Part shown: positions 26,630-34,371 of the stretch, piece by piece
How the letters are laid out: every line of letters starts with the position of its first letter
How positions within the stretch are numbered: the first letter of the stretch is position 1
NCBI GenBank assembly: GCA_963749115.1
Contig: CAVVLP010000002.1
Span: 186,001-250,000, forward strand
Length of the DNA stretch: 64,000 bases
Source of the DNA: SZUA-36 sp963749115
Lineage (GTDB): Bacteria; Pseudomonadota; Gammaproteobacteria; Xanthomonadales; SZUA-36
Reading direction: 5' to 3'
Position numbers and translations under genes: made by a program
The notes under the pieces: model-generated
Seen by the model: only the letters and a program-made list of their open reading frames with translations
Told to the model about the DNA's origin: nothing
Databases searched by the model: none

Positions 26630-26674
26630 GCTGTCTTGTCTTGCCTCACTTCAATAGGGCCATTATAGATATAT

Positions 26675-28120
26675 TCATGCGAATAAACCGTGCAAATACC
26701 AACCGGGGCTGGGTTTGTATTCATGAAACGCCCACAGGGTGCTGCCCTTCGAATCGCGCACAATGAAGTAATCCCTGCGGCAGTCCCTGCCGTCCCACCA
26801 GCCGCTTTCGATTCGTTCCGGGCCTGTCAGTATGCGGTAGTTATCGATCCGGCAGGGTTGCGGCCTGGGCAACAGCCAGACCGGTCGACCGGCTTGCGTG
26901 GTGTAGGTCGCCGGTTCATCCAGTTCCCTTAATGACCAGCTGTATTCCGGGCGGTGGTCTTCCAGACCCTTGATACCCTTGACAGAATCCTTACCCAGTC
27001 TTGCACGCAGACGCTCAATGACATGACTGCCCATGTCTGTGGAGTTCGTGACGGTTTCTTTCAATAAACTTTCCTGTAGCACCTCGCAGGGCAGGAAACG
27101 CGTTGCCTGCAGGCGGATGTGACGCGCCGGGCGTGGTAGTTGCAGACGCTCCAGGCGCTCTCGTAACAACATCATCAGGTGCTCTTCAGAGCGGGTCGCC
27201 TGCTGCAGGGTCAGACGCATGCTCTGCGTGCCTTCATCCAGTTGTAAACGAACCTGCAGAACCTGTATGCCACGGTCATGGGCACGTAATACCCCGCATA
27301 ACTCCTGCACCAGTCGCTTCAACGGAAAGATAAGGCCCTGTGTGTGTTTGGTATCGGGTAAATCCATGCCGGCAGAGAAGCTATCCGGTGGGCGGAAAGT
27401 GCTGCAGGGATCAGGGCGATGACCCAACAGACGATCGAGATAATCGCTTACCGTCAAGCCCATCCGTCGCGCCAGTGCTTTGCGTGGCAGTCGCAATACC
27501 TCGGCAACGGTACGCAAACCCATTTTTTTCAAAGCCTGTATCTCGGCGGTTTTCAGGTTCAGGCTGTCGATGTTAAGCCTGCCGATGCTTTTGCGGATGT
27601 CAGCGAAGCTGCGGATGTGCAGGGCGTGGGGGGTCGACAAGTGGGCAGCTTCCGGTGTCGGTGCAATACCAGTGACAGCGCGGTAGCCAAGTTGCCCAAG
27701 CTCTGTGGTGACACGTGCTGCCAGTGTTTCAGGCCGACCGAATAAGCGCTCGCTGGCCCCAACTTCCAACAACAGGCTGTTGCGTTGCCGGTCAATACAA
27801 ACCTGGCTGCTGTATTGATAACACCAACCGGCCAGGCGTTTCAGCACGACTTGTTCGGAGCGCTGGTCACGTTCCTTCACCTGTAATGAATCCAGCAGGC
27901 TTAAGGCGGCACCGACCGGCATGCCAATACGGATACCGGCGTCTTCTGCCGCCGGGTTCCGGTCAATGATGCAATGCCGGCCAGCCAAGCTGTCACTGAT
28001 GGCCTGCGGAGTATCCTGGTGCTCCCGGTCCAAACCACGTCTGTGCTGGTCCAGCGCCAGGTGCGGGAAGTGCAGGGCCAGCCACTGTGGCGGTTTACTG
28101 ATGTATGTGTTGGTTGCCAT
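26675..28120 (-). CDS. imuB: ImuB, Y-family polymerase homologue of the SOS mutasome
   Basis: 481 residues. The N-terminus MATNTYISKPPQWLALHFPH lacks the catalytic acidic motif of active Y-family polymerases (WLALHFPHLALDQ in place of a DMDxFF-like motif), as expected for ImuB, which works as a clamp-binding adaptor for DnaE2. Further signs are AGIRIGMPVGAALSL, the GASERLFGRPETLAARV segment, HhH motifs around ALKKMGLRTVAEVLRLPRKA, and a long C-terminal ImuB-only part (SWSLRELDEPATYT). imuA, usually just upstream, is absent: that position is held by element B. The reading frame is intact. Confidence 0.9.
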   Translation of the reverse strand: MATNTYISKPPQWLALHFPHLALDQHRRGLDREHQDTPQAISDSLAGRHCIIDRNPAAEDAGIRIGMPVGAALSLLDSLQVKERDQRSEQVVLKRLAGWCYQYSSQVCIDRQRNSLLLEVGASERLFGRPETLAARVTTELGQLGYRAVTGIAPTPEAAHLSTPHALHIRSFADIRKSIGRLNIDSLNLKTAEIQALKKMGLRTVAEVLRLPRKALARRMGLTVSDYLDRLLGHRPDPCSTFRPPDSFSAGMDLPDTKHTQGLIFPLKRLVQELCGVLRAHDRGIQVLQVRLQLDEGTQSMRLTLQQATRSEEHLMMLLRERLERLQLPRPARHIRLQATRFLPCEVLQESLLKETVTNSTDMGSHVIERLRARLGKDSVKGIKGLEDHRPEYSWSLRELDEPATYTTQAGRPVWLLPRPQPCRIDNYRILTGPERIESGWWDGRDCRRDYFIVRDSKGSTLWAFHEYKPSPGWYLHGLFA

Positions 28121-28141
28121 GGCTACAGTGTGTCAGTAACG

Positions 28142-28160
28142 ATTCTCTATTTGCGAGAAT
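28142..28160 (-). promoter_or_regulatory. Palindrome upstream of imuB
   Basis: ATTCTC-N7-GAGAAT lies 22 nt upstream of the imuB start. It does not match CTGT-N8-ACAG, so it is not a standard LexA site. It could be an operator of another regulator or of a divergent LexA. No other clear SOS box was found within 150 bp. Confidence 0.4.
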
Positions 28161-28212
28161 GTAAAAGTAAGTATTCGACTGTTAACTTTAGCACAAGGAG
28201 ATTGGGTTCATT

Positions 28213-28695
28213 CCGGTCTCACCTGATCAAACCCCAAAGCTCACGCAGTCACCATTGATCATTGGGGAAGCCAAGGCTATGCAGTACCTCTCTTCAGGAC
28301 ATGTTCGAGTACATCCCTGTAACACTCTTTCTCGACTCCTGTGGCCCAGGCCAGCCTCTCGACCGGTTCCCGGTCTCACCTCCTCTCGCAAGGTCCTGAA
28401 GAGAGATGCTGCACATCCTCGGCTTTGTGCAAAATGCGAGGGTCAAAGGTTTCTGACAGGTATATGTCACTTAACTCTGAACTTATGAGTTCACGCATTA
28501 TTCGAATATTTAGGGCCGTGCCTTTTGATAAGTGCACGTCGTTTGATATAAAGCTGGGGTGTGTATTGTCTTACCAGGACCGTACGAGGCAGGAAGCCGA
28601 GTCCGAGCGACACAAGGATGTGCTTGAGCGCGTCCTGGTAAGACAATACACACCCCAGCGCCCCCCACCGTTCATATAAGAAAAGGTGAGACCGG
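28213..28695 (+). repeat. Dispersed structured repeat, copy B
   Basis: Non-coding mosaic upstream of imuB. Outer inverted repeats CCGGTCTCACCT (28213-28224) and AGGTGAGACCGG (28684-28695) may mark its ends; the same 12-mer recurs at 28370. The core runs 28254-28670: the 47-bp segment shared with copy A (28254-28300), an inner inverted pair GTACCTCTCTTCAGGAC versus GTCCTGAAGAGAG (28394 region), a CATCCTCGGCTTTGTGC block shared with A, TGCACGTCGTTTGAT, and the long hairpin. A frame of ~110 codons crosses it but does not look like protein. Confidence 0.82.
28553..28659 (+). repeat. Long hairpin of copy B (28-bp perfect arms)
   Basis: Arms 28553-28580 and 28632-28659 pair perfectly, with a 51-nt loop. 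Relative to copy A one pair is exchanged: G-C (GGGTGGGTA/TACCCACCC) becomes T-A (GGGTGTGTA/TACACACCC). The loop keeps CACAAGGA and GTGCTTGAGCG but differs at about ten other places. Confidence 0.85.
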
Positions 28696-28747
28696 CCCAG
28701 GTCGAGAGTCTGAATAGACCCATTGACTTACCCCTGAACATAAATAA

Positions 28748-28790
28748 GCCGGGTAACGGTACCAAGGGCTGAGAGGTACGGTTACCCGGC
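28748..28790 (-). terminator. Terminator hairpin of the ABC exporter operon
   Basis: A 16-bp stem with one mismatch (28748-28763 with 28775-28790) and an 11-nt loop. On the minus strand it is followed by TTATTTATG. It lies ~70 nt beyond the permease stop. A smaller 7-bp hairpin, TCAGGCA/TGCCTGA, sits closer at 28830-28850. Confidence 0.65.
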
Positions 28791-28857
28791 GTGCTTAATC
28801 CCGTTTTGCCCGGGGTTCAAGCGGTACTATCAGGCATGGTCAGTGCCTGACACTACA

Positions 28858-29811
28858 CTAGCTTTCAGTTGCGCGGCGTCTTAACCACAGGGCTGTGCCG
28901 AGGAATACTGCCGCAACGGCGAGACCGATCAGCATATGGGTGGAAAACAAGCGGTCAAAGATATTAGCGACCGTCGCTTCATGGCCAAAGGTATCGGTCA
29001 GTGGGATGCCCAGTGTGGCTATAGGCCTGTCGTCGCCATTGGTGTTGACAGAGCTGATAAACGGACTGTTGGCAAACCATTCACCAATGACACCGAACAG
29101 GTTTTTCTTCAGCGTGAAGGTTTGCAGAAATTCGATCCAGATCTGCAATACCGCAACAACCACCGGTGGCAGGATGGCAAACAACAGGGGTATGCGGGGC
29201 GCAAAAGACGACACCAGCATCAACCAGCCATACATTGGCAATGCCCAGACGGATTGCGCCAGGTAGCTCAGCAAGAGCATGCTCCAGGCTTTGAAGGGGC
29301 TGCCAATACCCAGGAACAGCGTCCATGGGTTTTCACCCAAAGACAGCACCACAACCGAGAAAATCAGCATGATGACGATGTAGGTCAGAACATAAATGAC
29401 CCAGAAGATAACGGGTGCGACCACCATCGCTGAAAGCAGTTTTGAGCCCAGTGTCAGTGTGTCGGAAGCCGGTAGAGATTTCCAGAACAGTATGCTGCGA
29501 TCCTTGCGATCATCGTATAAGGAACCCAACAGGTAGAAAAATACGACAAAGGACAGGACTATGTTGAACAAAGCCGGAAGAGCGGCAATATTGGCCCCAT
29601 AGATGATGTCGCCGCGAAGACCGACATCTGTCTGGGACATCCAGCGAGCGAGTTCTTTCAATGACTGGAATTCGTTATCAAAGTGATTGAAAGTGATGAG
29701 GAACATCAAGGTCAATACGATATAGATTCCTCCGATAACCAACGGTGTCGTGCGGAAAGCGCCTTTGTTTTCCCAGAACTCACGTTTTACCAGGGCCATT
29801 AAGCGGTTCAT
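28858..29811 (-). CDS. ABC-2 type transporter permease
   Basis: 317 residues with about six membrane segments (for example ~25-45, ~75-100 and a C-terminal one near ~290-310 followed by LRRRATES). FWENKGAFRTTPLVIGG near the start is typical of ABC-2 permeases. Its start overlaps the ATPase stop by 4 bp. With that ATPase and a YtrA-like regulator it forms an exporter of unknown substrate; such systems often respond to cell-wall-active compounds. Confidence 0.85.
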   Translation of the reverse strand: MNRLMALVKREFWENKGAFRTTPLVIGGIYIVLTLMFLITFNHFDNEFQSLKELARWMSQTDVGLRGDIIYGANIAALPALFNIVLSFVVFFYLLGSLYDDRKDRSILFWKSLPASDTLTLGSKLLSAMVVAPVIFWVIYVLTYIVIMLIFSVVVLSLGENPWTLFLGIGSPFKAWSMLLLSYLAQSVWALPMYGWLMLVSSFAPRIPLLFAILPPVVVAVLQIWIEFLQTFTLKKNLFGVIGEWFANSPFISSVNTNGDDRPIATLGIPLTDTFGHEATVANIFDRLFSTHMLIGLAVAAVFLGTALWLRRRATES

Positions 29812-30665
29812 GCGGCACCTCCACTCATGGTTGCGACAAACAGGTCGGCGACACTCGGTGTATGCAGTTCGCCCAGTTCCTTGAGTTGCTGCCGGTTTGC
29901 GTTTTCATAGAGAAAGATGTGTCGTCCGAATAACTCTCGTTCATAAAGGGGTTTCAATTCGCGGGCAGCGGGCGCAAAGTCAGGTGCAACGATCAGTTCA
30001 ATGTAGTTTTCCTGTACTTTATCCATGCTGCAATCGAGTGCGATACGGCCATCCTGGATGAAGATCAGGTCGCTCAGGATATGCTCGATCTCCTCGACCT
30101 GGTGGGTGGTTATGATGATCGTGCGTTCCTCATCAAAGTAATCATTTAACAGGTTGGTATAGAACTGTTTGCGGAAAAGAATATCCAGGCCCAGCGTAGG
30201 TTCATCCAGCACCAGCAGTTTCACATCGATTGCCATTACGATGGCCAGGTGCAACTGGACCACCATACCCTTGGATAATTGCTTGACCCTGTGATCGAGG
30301 GTGATCTTGGTTGACTTAAGGTATTCCAGGCATTTTTCGCGAGAAAATTTCGAGTGTATGTTTTCGGTCAGTTCGATCAGTTGCCAAACCCGGATCCAGC
30401 GGGGCAGGACGGCGACGTCGGCGATAAAACACACGTCCTCCATCAGGGCGGCCCGGTCCCTGGAAGGATTTTTGCCAAGAACACTTAGCTCTCCCTCGTA
30501 ATTGGCCAGACCGAGGATGGCCTTTAATGCCGTGGTTTTTCCGGCGCCATTCGGACCGATCAGACCGACAATCCTGCCGGCGGGAATTTGCAGGTCGATA
30601 TTATCAACCGCCACGGTACCTTTGTAGCGTTTGGTTAAGCCCCGCGCTTCAATGACATTGCTCAT
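29808..30665 (-). CDS. ABC transporter ATP-binding protein
   Basis: 285 residues. Walker A GPNGAGKTTALKAIL (~residues 36-50), a signature variant QLSKGMVVQLHLA, Walker B LLVLDEPTLGLD, and the switch histidine in TTHQVEEIEHI. The signature reads LSKGM instead of LSGGQ, as is common in YtrB/BcrA-like exporters. It overlaps the gntR stop by 1 bp and the permease start by 4 bp. Confidence 0.92.
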   Translation of the reverse strand: MSNVIEARGLTKRYKGTVAVDNIDLQIPAGRIVGLIGPNGAGKTTALKAILGLANYEGELSVLGKNPSRDRAALMEDVCFIADVAVLPRWIRVWQLIELTENIHSKFSREKCLEYLKSTKITLDHRVKQLSKGMVVQLHLAIVMAIDVKLLVLDEPTLGLDILFRKQFYTNLLNDYFDEERTIIITTHQVEEIEHILSDLIFIQDGRIALDCSMDKVQENYIELIVAPDFAPAARELKPLYERELFGRHIFLYENANRQQLKELGELHTPSVADLFVATMSGGAA

Positions 30666-31036
30666 CAGGAGTCGCCTTCTTTTTGTGTTATGGATTGGAG
30701 TAGTTTATTAATATCAAGACCCAGTTGGTGGATACGTGTGACCATCGCAGGCCACTCTTCGCTGAGAAATTTCTCTCGTTCACTTTCCGTCAGTTTTTGC
30801 CGTGCGCCCTCACACACAAACATGCCCAGTCCGCGGCGCTTCTCGACAAGCTCTTCATCCACAAGTGCCTGGTAGGATTTGGAAACCGTGATCGGGTTCA
30901 GCTGGAAATCAGCTGCAACCGTACGCACTGAGGGCAGGGCACCGCCTTCTTCAAGCGTACCATCCAGGATCATGGCAATGGTGCGTTCTTTCAATTGCCA
31001 GTAGATCGGTTGGCTGTCGTTCCATTGGGTTGTCAT
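30665..31036 (-). CDS. GntR-family (YtrA-type) transcriptional regulator
   Basis: 123 residues: a winged-helix GntR domain (QLKERTIAMILDGTLEEGG, LPSVRTVAADFQLNPITVSK) and a short C-terminal dimerisation helix, with no large effector domain. That short form is the YtrA subfamily, which usually controls an adjacent ABC exporter, as here. A matching inverted repeat lies over the promoter at 31329-31352. Confidence 0.9.
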   Translation of the reverse strand: MTTQWNDSQPIYWQLKERTIAMILDGTLEEGGALPSVRTVAADFQLNPITVSKSYQALVDEELVEKRRGLGMFVCEGARQKLTESEREKFLSEEWPAMVTRIHQLGLDINKLLQSITQKEGDS

Positions 31037-31053
31037 GTTAGTCCCTGGTCAGC

Positions 31054-31296
31054 TTATCCACGGCGAAATAAAAGTAAACCAAGATTAAGTCCACCGGACC
31101 TGGTTTTGGTCGCAGTATCAAGATCGTCATTTCCGGAGTCTTCAGCTGTTGCTGAAATGATGGTGTCCTGACCGGAAGAAACTTCTTCCTGCTTGGTTTC
31201 AAAATTTGCGACAGCACTGATGAGTAAAAACAGTAAGGCAAAAATTGCCAGGCTGTTGGGGATCTGAATTCTGTGGGTTGGTCGTAAATTCATCAT
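31054..31296 (-). CDS. Small membrane-anchored protein heading the exporter operon
   Basis: About 80 residues from MMNLRPTHRIQIPNSL. One hydrophobic segment (NSLAIFALLFLLISAV, ~15-31) is followed by a polar, acidic tail (EDSGNDDLDTATKT) and the end LGLLLFRRG. It lies just downstream of the promoter/operator and 17 nt before gntR. I do not recognise the family. It may be a small component or sensor of the exporter. The operon position is the main support. Confidence 0.5.
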   Translation of the reverse strand: MMNLRPTHRIQIPNSLAIFALLFLLISAVANFETKQEEVSSGQDTIISATAEDSGNDDLDTATKTRSGGLNLGLLLFRRG

Positions 31297-31328
31297 TTTG
31301 TTTCTCACTGATGTGATGATTCTCTAGT

Positions 31329-31369
31329 AGTGTTGTAGTGAAGTATAACACTATAATTCTGGAATGCAA
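31329..31369 (-). promoter_or_regulatory. Promoter with overlapping GntR-type operator
   Basis: On the minus strand, TTGCAT (31369-31364), a 16-nt spacer and TATACT (31347-31342) make a good sigma-70 promoter. The inverted repeat TAGTGTT-N12-AACACTA (31328-31353) covers the -10 region. The AGTGT/ACACT half-sites fit the type of site bound by YtrA-like regulators, so repression by the downstream gntR product is inferred. Confidence 0.6.
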
Positions 31370-31390
31370 TGAGATTGATTGTCTTTTTGT

Positions 31391-32824
31391 CTATTTTTTG
31401 TGTTCTGGATTTAACCTGAAGGGCGAATTACTTTTCTTACTCCCCCACCATGCCAATCCCAGCGCGACCAGCATTGGGATGTAGCGTTCGACGATATCGC
31501 CGGGCGTATCGGTGGTCCAGTTGAGGATGACGGTGAGGGCGAAGCCGGAGGTCATGGCGGCGATGCGCCATTTGGGGTGCACGGGGCCGCGCCAGAGGGT
31601 AATGATGAGTAAGGGGCCGAAGGCGGCGGCCAGGGCTTGCCAGGCGAACAGGACGCGGCTGAAGATGGCTTCAGGGGAGAATATTGCCAGCAGGATGGCG
31701 GCCGTGCCAATCGATAGTACGACCCAGCGTGATTGTTTGAGGCTTTCGTGGGTGGCCATCTTGCCGTTGCGTAAATCGTGGCTGACACTGGATGCTGCTA
31801 CCAGTAGCTGGCTGTCGGCGGTGGACATGATGGCGGATAGTATCGCGGATACCATGATACCGGCCAGGACCGACGGAAGGAGCAGGGTGGCGAGCGCAAA
31901 TAACACCTGCTCACCGTCGCCAAGCGCCGATACAAGCAGACGTCCACACCAGCCAAGAATAACCATACCGGTGTAAATGATCACGGCCCATACGATAGCG
32001 ATCAGGCGCGCCGTCGGGATGTCCTTGCTGTTCTCCATTGCCATGAAACGGTTAACGACATGAGGCTGGCCAGGATAGCCAAGGCCGATTCCGGCAAGGC
32101 CTATGACAAAGCCGACCCCGGCAGCGAGACTCTCCTGACGTGTCCACAACGTGATTGAGGAAATGTCTTCAACATCAAGACTGGCCAGTAAAGCACCGGG
32201 ACCACCCACAGCGATCAACGCGGCTATGGGCAAAACGACGGCGCTACCGGCCATCAGAATACCCTGGATGCTATCGGTGACGCTGGCGGCCCAGAAGCCT
32301 CCGAGCATGACGTACACCAGCACAATGGCAGCACCGAGTGCAATAGCGAGGGTCGGGTCCATGTTCATGGCACCCGCAAAGGTATTGCCGGCTGCCTGAA
32401 ACTGTGCGGCTATATAAAAAGTGAACGAAAAGAGGATTACCCCTGCACCGATCCTCATGATGGTTTTACGTGCAGGGTCACCGTGGGGGCCGGCAAGGAA
32501 TTCTGTCAGGGTCAAAGCGTTATGTTCCCGGCTTTGCCGCCACATTCTCGGTGCGACCCAGTACCAGTTGATGAAAAAACCAAGCAGGGTCGATGGGATC
32601 AACCAGATAGCTGGCAAGCCCCAGGCGTAAGCCGCGCCGGAAACACCCAGCAAGCTCCAGGCAGATGACGAACTGGCCGAGGCGCTGAGGGCGGCAACCG
32701 CAGCACCCAGCTTACGACCGCCGAGGTAGAAATCTTCATTGTCCGATGTTCGTCTGCTGGCCCACCAACCGATAAAAAGTAACAACAGTTGATATAGAAT
32801 CAGGGTCGTAATAAGTATCGTCAT
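31391..32824 (-). CDS. Sodium/solute symporter (PutP-like SSS family)
   Basis: About 477 residues from MTILITTLILYQ; earlier ATGs (32836, 32860, 32902) add unconserved residues, so the start is uncertain. Thirteen or so membrane segments. The family core is ASRRTSDNEDFYLGGRKLG, ALSASASSSSAWSLLGVSG and LGYPGQPHVVNRFMAM, with SAIMSTADSQLLVAASS, typical of PutP/PanF-like carriers. Of these, GQPHVV and the overall spacing are closest to proline permease, but the substrate cannot be fixed. The gene is convergent with none of its neighbours and lies upstream of the exporter operon. Confidence 0.85.
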   Translation of the reverse strand: MTILITTLILYQLLLLFIGWWASRRTSDNEDFYLGGRKLGAAVAALSASASSSSAWSLLGVSGAAYAWGLPAIWLIPSTLLGFFINWYWVAPRMWRQSREHNALTLTEFLAGPHGDPARKTIMRIGAGVILFSFTFYIAAQFQAAGNTFAGAMNMDPTLAIALGAAIVLVYVMLGGFWAASVTDSIQGILMAGSAVVLPIAALIAVGGPGALLASLDVEDISSITLWTRQESLAAGVGFVIGLAGIGLGYPGQPHVVNRFMAMENSKDIPTARLIAIVWAVIIYTGMVILGWCGRLLVSALGDGEQVLFALATLLLPSVLAGIMVSAILSAIMSTADSQLLVAASSVSHDLRNGKMATHESLKQSRWVVLSIGTAAILLAIFSPEAIFSRVLFAWQALAAAFGPLLIITLWRGPVHPKWRIAAMTSGFALTVILNWTTDTPGDIVERYIPMLVALGLAWWGSKKSNSPFRLNPEHKK

Positions 32825-32925
32825 GGTGGAAAGCATAACCCAGCTTAAAGAATGAAACATTTTGTTTGCGCATGGGGTCGGATATGTGGACAATTCGCAC
32901 ACTGTTTACTAGGAGTTAGCACAAG

Positions 32926-33618
32926 ATGAACACATTAAAGCGTTGCGGTCTGGTTTTGGCCGTGTTGATTTTCACAACAAATACATGGGCAATTGAATTG
33001 GATACGGAACAGAAAAAACTGGGTTACATCATTGGTATGGACATTGGCAAATCGCTGCGGGATCAAGGTACAGATGTAGATCTTAATTCCCTGATTGCTG
33101 CCATACGTGCAACCTACAATAATCAGGAATTGGCCATGACGGTTGAGGAAGCCGGGCAGGTTCGTAAGGAATACATAGAAAAAATGCAAGCCGAGAAACA
33201 GGCAGAGGCCGCGGCTGCAGGTCAGACTAATCTTGTCGCAGGCCAGAAATTTCTCGCAGAAAACGCGACAAAAGAAGGCGTACAGACAACGGCATCCGGT
33301 TTACAGTACAAGGTTGTAACCATGGGTACAGGTGCAAAGCCTGCTGCTACGAATACCGTCAAAGTTCACTACCGCGGCACACTGCTTGATGGTACCGAGT
33401 TTGACAGTTCCTATGCCCGTAACGAGCCAATATCCTTTGCTCTGAACCGTGTCATTCCGGGTTGGACTGAAGGTGTGCAACTGATGCCTGTAGGTAGCAA
33501 ATTCATGTTTTACATCGCTCCGGATTTGGCCTATGGCGAAGGCGGTGGCGGTCCTATTCCTCCCAATTCGACGCTGGTATTTGAAGTTGAATTGCTGGAT
33601 ATAGAGGCATCTGAATAG
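32926..33618 (+). CDS. FKBP-type peptidyl-prolyl isomerase (FkpA/Mip-like)
   Basis: 230 residues. Signal peptide MNTLKRCGLVLAVLIFTTNTWA, then the helical dimerisation domain (QKKLGYIIGMDIGKSLRDQG, a Mip/FkpA signature) and a C-terminal FKBP domain with VKVHYRGTLLDGTEFDSSY, PVGSKFMFYIAPDLAYG and PPNSTLVFEVELLDIE. It is expected in the periplasm, or on the outer membrane face, as a folding chaperone. Confidence 0.93.
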   Translation: MNTLKRCGLVLAVLIFTTNTWAIELDTEQKKLGYIIGMDIGKSLRDQGTDVDLNSLIAAIRATYNNQELAMTVEEAGQVRKEYIEKMQAEKQAEAAAAGQTNLVAGQKFLAENATKEGVQTTASGLQYKVVTMGTGAKPAATNTVKVHYRGTLLDGTEFDSSYARNEPISFALNRVIPGWTEGVQLMPVGSKFMFYIAPDLAYGEGGGGPIPPNSTLVFEVELLDIEASE

Positions 33619-33667
33619 TTTCAGGTCAGCGGTGTACAAATAATTAAGTGCGTTAGATAACATGGTG

Positions 33668-33739
33668 GCGCGGCCAGTGTTTCAGGTGTTGATTTCTTGT
33701 AATCAGTCCCGGGATGAAAAAACCTGGCCGCGCTTCGTT
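33668..33739 (+). terminator. Long hairpin terminator after the FKBP gene
   Basis: GCGCGGCCAG (33668-33677) pairs perfectly with CTGGCCGCGC (33724-33733), followed by TTCGTTTT. The 46-nt loop can form a small inner stem (GATT/AATC). It lies ~50 nt past the stop. Confidence 0.55.
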
Positions 33740-33795
33740 TTCCTGCCTCTTATGGTCATCCCTGCACCATCTCTGAACATCGTAATTAAAGCAAC

Positions 33796-34323
33796 ATGAG
33801 TAACAGTCTTAAAGATCAACTATTGGCTCTCGGGCTGGCTCCGAAGAAGCCCAAACCTGAGCCCGGGAAATATCACAAGGCTAAACCCAAAGCGGGGAAG
33901 TCCGGGAAAAGCAACACCGAGATTTCTCTTGACCGGGCCTACAGTATTCGCAATAGGGAAGAGCGCTTACAAAAGGAAAAGGCGATCGAACTCAAACGCG
34001 AGCAAGAGCGCCAACGCCGTCAGACCAATCAAAAAATCAAGGCCTTGGTTAAAGAAAATGCGATCCGTGATCCCGCCGCTGAAAACAAGAGAAGTTTTCT
34101 CTACAAGGGGCGAATTCGCAGCGTTCTGGCAACACGTGAACAGATCAGCGAAATCAATACGGGTTCCATTGGTATTGTTTATCTGAGTGGTAGTTATCAC
34201 CTGATGCCGGCGGACAAAATTGAAGAAATACGTCAATTTGCACCCGACCATATCCCCGACTTAAGCGGTGCCGAGCACGCAGACGAAGAGGAAAACCCGG
34301 TACCGGATGATCTGATCTGGTAG
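33796..34323 (+). CDS. DUF2058 family protein (YaiL-like)
   Basis: 175 residues. MSNSLKDQLLALGLAPKKPK is the family N-terminus. A lysine/arginine-rich, coiled-coil-like middle (~40-95) leads to a small C-terminal domain: FLYKGRIRSVLATREQ, GSIGIVYLSGSYHLMPADK. Predicted cytosolic, possibly nucleic-acid associated because of its charge. No firm function is known. Confidence 0.85.
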   Translation: MSNSLKDQLLALGLAPKKPKPEPGKYHKAKPKAGKSGKSNTEISLDRAYSIRNREERLQKEKAIELKREQERQRRQTNQKIKALVKENAIRDPAAENKRSFLYKGRIRSVLATREQISEINTGSIGIVYLSGSYHLMPADKIEEIRQFAPDHIPDLSGAEHADEEENPVPDDLIW

Positions 34324-34371
34324 CGCAGGTACGAAACCTGTAAACACAGCTGCACTGATTCCCCGGGCTAC

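Noticed and set aside
28341..28679. 112-codon frame across repeat copy B
   Set aside because: It spans the long hairpin and inverted repeats; the equivalent frame is not kept in copy A.
16441..28695. Composite transposon carrying dnaE2 to imuB
   Set aside because: The two repeats are in direct orientation but no transposase or target duplication is visible, and the interval contains core CoA genes.
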